This document shows, in pieces, positions 34,077-42,417 of a stretch of DNA of 45,361 bases. Each line of letters begins with the position of its first letter. The stretch's first letter is position 1. A program made the position numbers and the translations under genes. The stretch covers positions 1 through 45,361 of the forward strand of contig JAILQT010000111.1 of the NCBI GenBank assembly GCA_024698805.1, read 5' to 3'. The notes under the pieces were generated by a model, which worked only from the letters and a program-made list of their open reading frames with translations, ran no database searches and had not been told where the DNA came from. This stretch comes from Solobacterium sp. (GTDB lineage: Bacteria > Bacillota_I > Bacilli_A > Erysipelotrichales > Erysipelotrichaceae).

Positions 34077-35678
34077 TCAGCGGAATCTCCTTGCGAACAG
34101 CCTCTTTCTGTAATGCTTTCCGTCAAGCATATATGTGACATGCAGACCATTGTCCCTGTCAAATACGACTTCGCGGGCATTTTCGGCGATATAACGGAAT
34201 TCCGCGTATTTCCTCTTCATCTCATCCGTATAGTTGTTCGGATCGTCCGACGTCAGGAACACGCCTTTATACAGCGCATCCAATAACGCAAGATCGTCTT
34301 TCTCTTCCGGCGTCAGGCTGATATTCTCACTGCGCAGGAAGAATACGTCCGGGTCGCTGATGAACGCCCTGCCGTTGACGCCGGCCCTGTTGATGATATT
34401 CGTGACCGCATTCCTTGTGGACGGGCGTTCCCTGTGCACGACGCTCATGTGCGGCCTGTCATTCCAGTCCAGGGAAACGTCGCAGGATATGCGGCAGTAT
34501 TCGACCAGGCCGAACGCGCTCATGAACGGGACGCCGCAGCCGAGGATCTTCATGTCCCCGCACCATTTGCGGATCATCTTCATCGCCCGGATCATCCTGC
34601 CGGAGCGGCTTTCCCTCTCGTTCCCGAAAGGGGCGGCTGCGTAGAGGAAATCCAGTTTGACAAGGTCGAAGCCCCATTCATCCTTTACCCTGGTGAATAC
34701 ATCCTCCAGATAAGCCAGCACTTCGGGATGATCGATATCCAGGGAATAGTAGCCCGACCAGTTGCAACCGTCCTTCCAGTTTTCGCCGTTCACCTTCAGG
34801 AACCAGTCCTGGTGATCGCGGTACAGGGCGGATCTTTCTTCAGCGACGAACGGAGCCAGCCACAGTCCCGCTTTGAATCCCTTTGCATGGATCTCATCGA
34901 CCATCGCCTTCATCCCGCCCGGGAACTTCACTGCATCCGGTTCCAGCCAGTCCCCTACATACGGTTCCCAGCCGTCGTCGATCTGGAAGAGATCGCCCTT
35001 TTTGAAGATCTTCGCGCATCCTTCCAGGTCGCTGCGTATGGCCGCTTCATCGATATTCTGATAGCGGTTGTACCAGGAGGAATAGCCGAACAGCTGCCTG
35101 TCCGTCAGGGGTGTGATCCCCATTGCCCGGAACCATGCATCAAACACCTGCTCTGCGGAGCCCTCGGTGTAAAACAGGTCGAAGGCATGGAAGCCTTCTG
35201 CCGCGCGCACGCCTGCCGCATCGCGTTCGAGTGTGAGCTGCGCTTTGGCGAAATCATAACGGAAGATCGTATAGCCGGGCTCCTCGTCCAGGGACGCAAA
35301 CAGCCTGTAATGATGCCCCCTGCGGAAATAACAGTAGCTGAAGCCGTGCGAGAATCCCCTGGTATACGGATATTCAACAAAATGGTAATCCCCGTACCGG
35401 TCGAGGCTGAAACGGTCGATGACAGCCCTGGGAAGCCCGTTCAGGCCCCTCTGCCTGTTGTTGCGGGCACGTTCCCTGCTGACTGTCCAGGTCTGGAAAC
35501 CGTTCATGAACAGCTTCTCATTGCCGGTGGTCCGCACCTGCAGAGATGCGGTCACGGACCGGATCCTCCCCTCGGGAAGATCATGTACGATATGAAGCGG
35601 TATATCTTTTTCCCATTCGCATTCGGAAGCGAACGGCATGTTGAGAGAACCGGTGTGGATCCTATACTTCAGCTTCAT
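34077..35678 (-). CDS. GH36-like alpha-galactosidase
   Basis: A 533-residue cytoplasmic glycoside hydrolase without signal peptide. The TIM barrel has the catalytic pair of clan D enzymes: nucleophile Asp343 in VKLDFLYAA and acid/base Asp400 in RISCDVSLDW. Substrate-site features WYNRYQNI, FQIDDGWEP and KAGLWLAPF are typical. It is shorter than many GH36 enzymes (700+), resembling the compact bacterial branch. It probably releases galactose from alpha-galactosides taken up by the symporter. Its ATG (35678) lies within the end of the symporter gene (17-nt overlap), so it is translationally coupled. Confidence 0.87.
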   Translation of the reverse strand: MKLKYRIHTGSLNMPFASECEWEKDIPLHIVHDLPEGRIRSVTASLQVRTTGNEKLFMNGFQTWTVSRERARNNRQRGLNGLPRAVIDRFSLDRYGDYHFVEYPYTRGFSHGFSYCYFRRGHHYRLFASLDEEPGYTIFRYDFAKAQLTLERDAAGVRAAEGFHAFDLFYTEGSAEQVFDAWFRAMGITPLTDRQLFGYSSWYNRYQNIDEAAIRSDLEGCAKIFKKGDLFQIDDGWEPYVGDWLEPDAVKFPGGMKAMVDEIHAKGFKAGLWLAPFVAEERSALYRDHQDWFLKVNGENWKDGCNWSGYYSLDIDHPEVLAYLEDVFTRVKDEWGFDLVKLDFLYAAAPFGNERESRSGRMIRAMKMIRKWCGDMKILGCGVPFMSAFGLVEYCRISCDVSLDWNDRPHMSVVHRERPSTRNAVTNIINRAGVNGRAFISDPDVFFLRSENISLTPEEKDDLALLDALYKGVFLTSDDPNNYTDEMKRKYAEFRYIAENAREVVFDRDNGLHVTYMLDGKHYRKRLFARRFR

Positions 35679-37077
35679 CGGCAGTACCCTTTCTCTGCTT
35701 CAGCTCGAGGGCGATCTCGTTGGCCTTCTCATCGGTCAGGATGAAATGGCGGATGAAGACAAAGAATGCGAGTATGAGTCCTGCGATCGGGATCAGCGTC
35801 ATCAGGAAGCGCAGGCCTGTCAGCGTGGAAGCGGACTGTTTGACGATCTCGCCTGTTGACTCGCTGTTGCCCTTGAGGCCGATCATATCCATGCCGATAC
35901 CCGTGAGGAATACGGCAACGCCGGAAGCTGCCTTGACGACGAATGTCTGCATTGAGAAGATGACAGACTCTTCCCTGTGTCCGCTCTTCAGTTCGCCGTA
36001 GTCGACGGACGACGTCAGGAAGACCGTTGTAAGGACTGTCAGGATACCGTTGGACAGGAAGACAAGGACGCCCGGGATCAGCAGGACGACAAGGCTGTTT
36101 GCCAGGCCGAACAGGCAGGCGCAGAGGAGGATCGCATAGCCTGCGATCGCGGAGCATACGCATAATTTAAAGATCTTATCGTTGCTGAGGAACTTCCTGA
36201 GCAGCGGGTACAGCAGCATCATGCCGAGGATCTGCGAAGCACCGCCGACACTTGTGAACAGCGTATAGGTCTCCTGCCATTTCGTCGGGTCGGCGAGCGA
36301 CTGGGAGAAGTCATATTTGAAGAAGTAGATGATCAGGTTGGATGTGATATACAGGGCCATGTTGATCAGGATGATCGTCGCGACCGTGACCATTGCCTGG
36401 TCATTGGCGAACAGGGAACGGAACATCTCTTTGACCGATGTCGTCTCCATCTTGTCCGTTGCGGGCTTTTCGTCGATCACCTTGCAGAGGACAGCCTCGG
36501 TGATGATGAAGAGCACGGAGATGATCAGGGCAAACCACATGAAGCCTGTCCTTTCGTTTCCGCCGCCGAGGAATTTGACTGCCAGCATCGTCCCGATCGT
36601 GATCAGGGCGTTGCCTACGCCGGCGCATGTACGGCCGACGACCGTGAGGCTCTCACGCTCTTTCGGCGTATCCGTAACTGCCGGGATCATGGACCAGTAC
36701 GGGATATCCATCATCGTATAGGTCACGCCCCAGAGGATATAGATAACGGCGAAGTAGGCCATCAGTCCCGTGGACTGCAGGTTCGGCGCCTTGAACAGCG
36801 CGAAGAGGACGAAGGCGTTCAGGACCGTGCCGGAGAGCAGCCAGGGTCTGAACCTTCCCCATTTGGTATTTGTTTTGGCAACGAGGACGCCCATGAACGG
36901 GTCGTTCGCTGCGTCGAAGATCCTTGCGATCATCAGGATCGAACCGACGAATGTCGCAGGCAGTCCGAGGATATCCTGATAAAAATACATGACGAATGAT
37001 GCGGAGAGCGCATAGACCATGTCCTTGCCGACGGCGCCGAGGCCGTATGCGGCTGTCTGTTTTCTGGTGAATTTCAT
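35662..37077 (-). CDS. GPH-family sugar:cation symporter
   Basis: A 471-residue membrane transporter with 12 predicted helices of the glycoside-pentoside-hexuronide family (MelB/LacS-like). The N-terminal GAVGKDMVYALSASFVMYFY, the DAANDPFMG segment with charged residues for cation coupling, and KWGRFRPWLLSG are family signatures. It lacks a C-terminal IIA domain. It sits between the GH2 and GH36 genes, so it likely imports a galactoside or related oligosaccharide. Cation (H+ or Na+) unknown. It ends overlapping the alpha-galactosidase start. Confidence 0.92.
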   Translation of the reverse strand: MKFTRKQTAAYGLGAVGKDMVYALSASFVMYFYQDILGLPATFVGSILMIARIFDAANDPFMGVLVAKTNTKWGRFRPWLLSGTVLNAFVLFALFKAPNLQSTGLMAYFAVIYILWGVTYTMMDIPYWSMIPAVTDTPKERESLTVVGRTCAGVGNALITIGTMLAVKFLGGGNERTGFMWFALIISVLFIITEAVLCKVIDEKPATDKMETTSVKEMFRSLFANDQAMVTVATIILINMALYITSNLIIYFFKYDFSQSLADPTKWQETYTLFTSVGGASQILGMMLLYPLLRKFLSNDKIFKLCVCSAIAGYAILLCACLFGLANSLVVLLIPGVLVFLSNGILTVLTTVFLTSSVDYGELKSGHREESVIFSMQTFVVKAASGVAVFLTGIGMDMIGLKGNSESTGEIVKQSASTLTGLRFLMTLIPIAGLILAFFVFIRHFILTDEKANEIALELKQRKGTADEAEV

Positions 37078-37080
37078 ATC

Positions 37081-39423
37081 TTACCCCTTATGTATCGTAA
37101 ATACGATCTCCTGATCCTCCATGCCCTGCGCACGGACAGTCAGAGTTCCTTCCTTTCCGTTTTCCTTTGTCCTGATATAGGTGCCGCACATGCCGCCTTC
37201 CGCAGTCACGGCAGCTGTTCCTGCAAGTTCGATGTCCCCTTCGGCCGCTAACAGGACCGGGACCTGAGCGTAGCTGGCGATATTGCCGAGCTCGTCGACG
37301 ATGCGGATGCGGACGGCTGCCATGTCATACGCATCGCTTTCCGCAAGCTGCGTACAGGACGGCTTCACTTCAAGATGAAGCTTCGTCCGCGGTGATTTCG
37401 TGACAGATTTGACCGGCACGCCGTCCTTGACAGCCTCAAAGCGCCATTCCGTGCTGCCGCCGCCCCAGCTGCCGACATATTTCCCGTACAGCTCGACGCC
37501 TTCTTCATATTTCATGCCGTAATGCGCCATGCACCAGGCGAGCTGCGCCATGTTTTTGACCGGCAGGTTCGTGATGCCGTATTTGCCTGCGGCAGCCAGC
37601 GCGTCATGCACGAGCTTTGCTTTCTTCGGTTCAAAACCTTCTTTCGTTTCGAGCAGGCAGCCGATCGTATCATCGATCAGCACCGGTCCGTGTTCCAGTC
37701 CCTTCCAGCCCTTCGCCGTGAAGGAAGCGACGTAATCTTCGTTCTTGTACAGCCGGATCTCATCCGCATTCGTGAATGCGTAGACCGCATCGACATGGCC
37801 GCCGGGATAGTCGCCGATATCCATCGGGGAACCGATCTCCAGCACCGGCTCGCCGTCTGTCTGCGATGCATACAGGGCTGCCGCAAGCTTGGGATTGCGG
37901 AACTGGTCCATGACGCCGTGATAACAGACCCTGTCTCCCGAGCCGAAGTCCTTGTGCGTCTGGTAATCAAACATGCACCACTGGAAACAGCCGATATGTT
38001 CGCCGTCCGCCATCGCGGCGTCCAGCACACGTGCATGCCGGAGCGCATGTTCCTGGCGCTTTTCCCAGTGGTCGAACGATTTCGTCGGGAACATATGCCC
38101 GTTCGCTTCGCTGATCAGCAGCGGCTTTTCCATATCCGGCGTAACGTCTTTCTTTTTCCTGCAGCCTGCGTTGGCGCCGGAGTGCGAGAAGTCATTGTAT
38201 GCATATACATCTTCCAGCAAAGACGATTTCTCCAGGTACCTTACGCCGCTCGTCGGTCTGGACGGATCCAGTTCATGCGCTGCGGCGTTCGTCTTTTCAT
38301 ACAGCTCATCGTCATCGATGGATTCATTGATCCTTACGCCCCAGAGGATGATCGACGGATGGTTCCGGTATTCCCTGACCATCTCCCTTGTATTAATGAC
38401 AGCCTGTTCTTTCCAGGCACTGTCACCCAGGTGCTGCCAGCCGGGTATCTCCGTAAATACGAGGAGCCCCCTCCTGTCGCATTCATCGAGGAAGTAATGG
38501 CTCTGCGGGTAATGCGAGGTGCGCACCGCATTCACATGCAGCTCCTCATCCAGGATGCGCGCGTCTTCCCGCTGCAGCGACTCCGGTGCCGCATAGCCGA
38601 TGTACGGGAAGCACTGGTGCCGGTTCAGTCCCCGCAGGAAGACTTCCTTTTCATTGATCAGCAGCCTGTTCTTTTCGATGCGAATCGTCCGGAAACCGAA
38701 CGTGACGCGCTTCACGTCATCCCCCATCCGGACTTCCAGCACATACAGTTTCCCGTTATGCACTTCCCAGGGCTGCACATCTTCCGCATCGAAGCGCAGG
38801 GACGTTGTCCCGGATGCGTCAGCTTTCGTATACCGGCGGCAGATCTCTTCCTCCCCGTCGAGGATGCGCATCTCCAGCATGCCGGACCCGCCTTCGGTCT
38901 CGATATCCGCTTCCACGGTCTGCAGCGACGGCGTCCTGACGAACACGTCGCGGATATACGACTGCGGCGCGCTCATCTGCCATACATCGCGGTAGATGCC
39001 GCCGTATGTCAGGTAGTCGATCACAAAGCCGAACGGGGGAACGCTGCTGTTCTCGGTCGTATCCAGCCGGACAGCGAGCACGTTTTCACCCTCCCAAGCG
39101 ACCAGGTCCGTAACCTCGAACGTGAACGCGGTATAGCCGTTCCTGTGTTCGCCGAGCCTCTCCCCGTTGAACCACACTTCGGCAATATGCGCGGCAGCGT
39201 CAAAGCGGACAAAATGCCTCCTGTCCTTTTCCGCCGGATCGAAGACCAGTTTCCTGCGGTAGCCGCAGACCATCTGGTAATCCTGCGGATCCGCATAATG
39301 CAGGGGCATATCCTTCACATTGTGCGGCAGCCGGACTGCTTCCCCCTTCACTTCGCCCTGCAGGAACCCTTCGCTCCAGGCGGGCACGAACTCCCAGCAG
39401 TCATTGATTCGAATCTCTTTCAT
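37081..39423 (-). CDS. GH2 glycosidase (beta-galactosidase/beta-glucuronidase family)
   Basis: A 780-residue cytoplasmic enzyme with the GH2 layout: sugar-binding domain, immunoglobulin-like domain and TIM barrel, followed by C-terminal beta domains. The acid/base is Glu367 in WGVRINES, preceded by Asn366, and the nucleophile candidate is Glu439 in LLISEANGH. The RGLNRHQCFPYIG and RTSHYPQSHYFLDECDRRG segments are classical. Substrate preference among beta-galactosides, beta-glucuronides and others cannot be read. Its start overlaps the TetR-like regulator stop (ATGA), so it is the first enzyme of the operon. Confidence 0.9.
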   Translation of the reverse strand: MKEIRINDCWEFVPAWSEGFLQGEVKGEAVRLPHNVKDMPLHYADPQDYQMVCGYRRKLVFDPAEKDRRHFVRFDAAAHIAEVWFNGERLGEHRNGYTAFTFEVTDLVAWEGENVLAVRLDTTENSSVPPFGFVIDYLTYGGIYRDVWQMSAPQSYIRDVFVRTPSLQTVEADIETEGGSGMLEMRILDGEEEICRRYTKADASGTTSLRFDAEDVQPWEVHNGKLYVLEVRMGDDVKRVTFGFRTIRIEKNRLLINEKEVFLRGLNRHQCFPYIGYAAPESLQREDARILDEELHVNAVRTSHYPQSHYFLDECDRRGLLVFTEIPGWQHLGDSAWKEQAVINTREMVREYRNHPSIILWGVRINESIDDDELYEKTNAAAHELDPSRPTSGVRYLEKSSLLEDVYAYNDFSHSGANAGCRKKKDVTPDMEKPLLISEANGHMFPTKSFDHWEKRQEHALRHARVLDAAMADGEHIGCFQWCMFDYQTHKDFGSGDRVCYHGVMDQFRNPKLAAALYASQTDGEPVLEIGSPMDIGDYPGGHVDAVYAFTNADEIRLYKNEDYVASFTAKGWKGLEHGPVLIDDTIGCLLETKEGFEPKKAKLVHDALAAAGKYGITNLPVKNMAQLAWCMAHYGMKYEEGVELYGKYVGSWGGGSTEWRFEAVKDGVPVKSVTKSPRTKLHLEVKPSCTQLAESDAYDMAAVRIRIVDELGNIASYAQVPVLLAAEGDIELAGTAAVTAEGGMCGTYIRTKENGKEGTLTVRAQGMEDQEIVFTIHKG

Positions 39424-39974
39424 TTCACAATTCCTTTCATGATAATGCCGATCAGTTCATCCAGCGCTTCGGAGTAACCGATCTTTTCTTCTGTCAGGGT
39501 ATCTGACGACAGGAACGCTTCCACGGATGCGGTGAACATCAGCCGGACGATCGGTATGGATATCTCCCGCAGCTGACCGGTGCGGATACCCTCCTCCATC
39601 AGTTCGATGACAGGCTCCCAGTCGCTTTCGAGATGCGCCTTCAGGTGTTCGCTGACTGTCGGATAGCTCTGCGGCAGGCCGCTCAGCTTCCGGAAGTCAA
39701 GAATGTCATACTGGTCCGGCATCGCGATCATGACCGCCGCGAGTTTTTCCGTCAGGGGAAGGTCCGAATCCAGGATCTCCCTCTTCCTTTCGTGGATCAC
39801 CTTAAATCCGGTGTCAAGCATCGCCATCATCAGTTCCTCTTTCGACGAAAAGGACTGATAGATCGTCTTTTTGGCGATATGCATCTCCTTTGCGATATCA
39901 TCCATTGTGAACTTCAGCCCTTTGACCTGGAACTGCCTGGTCGCTTCCTGTATGATCAGTCCGTAATTATCCAT
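39420..39974 (-). CDS. TetR-family regulator of the sugar operon
   Basis: A 184-residue repressor-type protein. The N-terminal HTH is FTMDDIAKEMHIAKKTIYQSF, the TetR signature, followed by an all-helical ligand domain without recognisable specificity. It is the first gene of the minus-strand operon, overlapping the GH2 start by 4 nt, which is unusual but points to feedback on its own operon. The ATG at 39974 lies inside an inverted repeat (39973-40004) that may be its operator or an mRNA hairpin over the start. The ligand is presumably a sugar or derivative. Confidence 0.87.
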   Translation of the reverse strand: MDNYGLIIQEATRQFQVKGLKFTMDDIAKEMHIAKKTIYQSFSSKEELMMAMLDTGFKVIHERKREILDSDLPLTEKLAAVMIAMPDQYDILDFRKLSGLPQSYPTVSEHLKAHLESDWEPVIELMEEGIRTGQLREISIPIVRLMFTASVEAFLSSDTLTEEKIGYSEALDELIGIIMKGIVK

Positions 39975-40004
39975 GGAAACTCATTTCCTCTTTTCAGTTT
40001 CCAT
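39973..40004. promoter_or_regulatory. 9-bp inverted repeat over the TetR start codon
   Basis: ATGGAAACT (39973-39981) and AGTTTCCAT (39996-40004) are perfect 9-bp arms with a 14-bp spacer. The repeat lies between the -10 and the start codon. As DNA it could be the TetR operator. As RNA it would place the ribosome site in a hairpin loop. Confidence 0.55.
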
Positions 40005-40031
40005 CATAGCAGAATGTAAGCGCTTAAGCAA
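40003..40031 (-). promoter_or_regulatory. promoter of the sugar operon with cre-like palindrome
   Basis: Minus-strand -35 TTGCTT (40026-40031), 17-bp spacer, -10 TATGAT (40003-40008). Inside lies TAAGCGCTTA (40017-40026), a perfect palindrome in TGTAAGCGCTTAAG (40015-40028), which fits 12 of 14 positions of the cre consensus bound by CcpA. It overlaps the -35 and spacer, so catabolite repression is likely. Confidence 0.7.
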
Positions 40032-40034
40032 TAC

Positions 40035-40064
40035 GCAATAAAAAGACGATGCATGGCATCGTCA
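40035..40064 (-). terminator. terminator of the YfbR-like gene
   Basis: GACGATGC-ATG-GCATCGTC (40045-40063), an 8-bp stem followed on the minus strand by TTTTTATTG. The stop codon of the gene is within the stem. Confidence 0.82.
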
Positions 40065-40652
40065 TTTTGTCAGCAGTTCGTCCAGGGTCTTCCCGTAACC
40101 GTCCAGGAAGTCCTTCATGAAGTCTTCGATCTCGGGTACATCCGCCTTCATCTTTTCCAGGGATGCGAGCGTGCTTTTGTACGCCTCCTTGAATTCCGTG
40201 CTCCCGGCGCTTCTTTCCTCGATGCATTTGATCAGGGCGGAAAGCTTGTCGGCGGCCTTGACATACCGGTAAAGCTGTTCGTCATCGTTCTTCAGGATCT
40301 CGTGATAATACGGCCTGAGATCATCCGGCAGATGGTCGAGAAGCCGGTTCTCCGCGATCGCTTCCACCTGTCTGTAGGCGCTGCGGATCTCATCGCTGTA
40401 ATACTTTACAGGCGTCGGCATATCACCGGTGATGATCTCCGAAGCGTCGTGGTACATGCCGATCAGGGCTGCTTTTTCACAGTCCAGGTCTTTCCCGTAG
40501 CGGACATTGCCGATCAGGCACAGGGCATGTGCGATCATCGCCGTCTCCAGGGAATGTTCGCTGAGGTTCTCCGGCCTGGAGCTGCGCATCAGGGCCCAGC
40601 GCTCGATATATTTCATGCGGGAAAGGACCGCAAAGAAGTGATAGTTCATCAT
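40062..40652 (-). CDS. YfbR-like 5'-deoxynucleotidase (HD domain)
   Basis: A 196-residue HD-domain phosphohydrolase. The opening WALMRSSRPENLSEHS (His33), the metal pair HD at 68-69 in MYHDASEIITGDMPTPVKY and the late AADKLSAL aspartate match the 5'-deoxynucleotidase YfbR, which dephosphorylates dAMP, dTMP and similar nucleotides. It adjusts deoxynucleotide pools and links to thymidylate synthesis. The ATG overlaps the transporter stop by 4 nt (a second ATG follows immediately), so the two are co-translated. The terminator overlaps the stop codon. Confidence 0.9.
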   Translation of the reverse strand: MMNYHFFAVLSRMKYIERWALMRSSRPENLSEHSLETAMIAHALCLIGNVRYGKDLDCEKAALIGMYHDASEIITGDMPTPVKYYSDEIRSAYRQVEAIAENRLLDHLPDDLRPYYHEILKNDDEQLYRYVKAADKLSALIKCIEERSAGSTEFKEAYKSTLASLEKMKADVPEIEDFMKDFLDGYGKTLDELLTK

Positions 40653-41893
40653 TCACCCTCGATACCGGTATGACGTTCTTTCCTTCGGATGGCAACAGCT
40701 GCCATGAGCGAAAGGAGGAGTACGATCTGGCATGCCAGCGCAAGCCAGAAATTGACTGTATATGTGCCTGTCATATCATACAGGGTGCCTACGAACGTTA
40801 CCGCCAGCGCATTGGCGATGCCTCCCACGAAGCTGATGACAGGGTATGCGGAAGCGTACAGTTCCATGCCGAACAGGTAGCCCGACAGCATTGCCATGCC
40901 GACAGCCGCGATCGAGAATGCGAAAGCGAGAAGTCCCGCGCCCGCGTACAGGCCGAAGATATTCGGCACGAACAGGAGCAGGAGGATGCCGGCGATATTG
41001 AGGAACGCCATCACATAGACCGTTTTGTATGCGCCGATCCGGTCATTCAGGACGCCGAACAGGAGCTTGGAGCCGATATTGCACGCCATCGAGACCGACA
41101 GCATCATCGCACCGACGGAAGCACTCTTCCCCAGGGATACCGCATAACCCGGCAGATGCTGGGGCACAGCCGCGATGATACTGATGCAGATGCAGATGAT
41201 CAGCGCCAGCAGGAACTTCGGATTGAAGTAATTGAAGCGTGCGGAGGAATCGCTGATGACCATCGTCAGGCCTTCTTTTCTCGCCGCCATGTATTCGTCA
41301 TAGCCGTAGGGTTTCAGGCCGGAAGCCTCCGGGCGGATGCTGAAAGGAAGCACGATCGCAGGAAGGCAGCACACGAGCGTGGCAACGGCAGCCCATACAA
41401 AGCCTGTCCTCCAGCCGGAAGTGCTGATCACATTCGAGAAGACCGGTGACAGCAGCACGCCGGGTACGCCGGAAAAGGCCATGACGACGCTTGTGAATAC
41501 GCCTCTTTTTGCGTAGAACCAGTAATTGACGATCATCGTGATCAGCACGAAGTTGATCATACCGTCGCCGATACCCCTGATCACGGACAGGATGTAGATC
41601 AGCGTCAGACTGCCGCACAGCGAGATCGCGTAGGTCGCGCCTGCCAGAAGCGCAACGGCGATAATAATGATCGGCTTCAGCGTCTTTTCCGTCAGAAGCT
41701 TCGGTATGCCCATAGCGACGATCGAAGCCATGATCGATGTGATCGTCACCATCATCGCGACATTGCCCCTGCCGACGCCGAGGTCTTCCGCGACCGGCGC
41801 GTAGAAGACGCCGCAGCAGTTGACCGTTACGCCGATGGAAGCAGCCGCAAGCCCGCACATCGCGATCAATACAAAAATATGTCTGTTTTTCAT
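40649..41893 (-). CDS. MFS transporter, OFA/monocarboxylate-like
   Basis: A 414-residue membrane protein with 12 predicted helices, two bundles of six, and a central cytoplasmic loop of about 40 residues. The N-terminal GVTVNCCGVFYAPVAEDLGVGRG and RGIGDGMINFVLITMIVNYWF are like OFA/MCT-type MFS members that move organic acids or related metabolites. There is no catalytic signature for a specific substrate. It is transcribed together with the YfbR-like gene. Upstream is a 500-bp intergenic region with several palindromes. Confidence 0.82.
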   Translation of the reverse strand: MKNRHIFVLIAMCGLAAASIGVTVNCCGVFYAPVAEDLGVGRGNVAMMVTITSIMASIVAMGIPKLLTEKTLKPIIIIAVALLAGATYAISLCGSLTLIYILSVIRGIGDGMINFVLITMIVNYWFYAKRGVFTSVVMAFSGVPGVLLSPVFSNVISTSGWRTGFVWAAVATLVCCLPAIVLPFSIRPEASGLKPYGYDEYMAARKEGLTMVISDSSARFNYFNPKFLLALIICICISIIAAVPQHLPGYAVSLGKSASVGAMMLSVSMACNIGSKLLFGVLNDRIGAYKTVYVMAFLNIAGILLLLFVPNIFGLYAGAGLLAFAFSIAAVGMAMLSGYLFGMELYASAYPVISFVGGIANALAVTFVGTLYDMTGTYTVNFWLALACQIVLLLSLMAAVAIRRKERHTGIEGE

Positions 41894-42417
41894 ACTGCAC
41901 CCCTGTTATTCGATATTTCCGTTATCCGTATTTACTTTGGTAAAAAGGTCTGTTGGGCTGTTCTGTGATCAGCCCGCTATCAACAGTTTAACAGAGCTTC
42001 CCGCAAAAGTGCGGAATAATCCGCATTCCCGCACCGAAATTACAGTTTCAGAGCTGTATGTATACATTTTGTATATACCTTTATATATTGCGCGGCACGC
42101 ATAAAGCATGGATATTGTTTTACAATGAAAACGATCAAAGCAGTTTCTTTTTTCCGTATAATTATGCACGAAAAGAATTAGGCCTGATCATCAACTCACA
42201 CTAAGCGGGCCGGCCTGAACAGAACAGCCTGGTTGTTTTGTCCCCCAGATACAGACTTCTTCATGCTCTGTTTCAGCCGGATCCCCGCACCAACCGCCGC
42301 AGGCAGTACTGCATGCGGATCAGCAGACGCATCTGCCGCATTTCCGGATCATCCCAGGGACTGCGGCAGTATGCGCATTTAACAGCATCATACCGGCTGC
42401 AGAAAGAAGGAAAGCAT
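41894..42417. other. 500-bp intergenic region with palindromes and a long leader
   Basis: This region separates divergent genes. It contains TGCGGA-ATAA-TCCGCA (42010-42025), the palindrome ATGTATACAT (42058-42067), and TTTAC-TTTG-GTAAA (41931-41944) near the transporter start. TATAAT at 42157-42162 could drive the plus-strand gene with a leader of about 250 nt. An in-frame ATG at 42238 would extend that gene N-terminally, but no ribosome site supports it and the extra residues are Arg-rich. No RNA gene was recognised. Confidence 0.5.

Noticed and set aside
37522-39477. 651-codon plus-strand frame opposite the GH2 gene
   Set aside because: Antisense shadow. The GH2 catalytic motifs are complete on the other strand.
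42238-42417. N-terminal extension of the membrane sensor from the ATG at 42238
   Set aside because: No ribosome site, Arg-rich extra residues, and a better start at 42418 behind AGAAGGAAAG.
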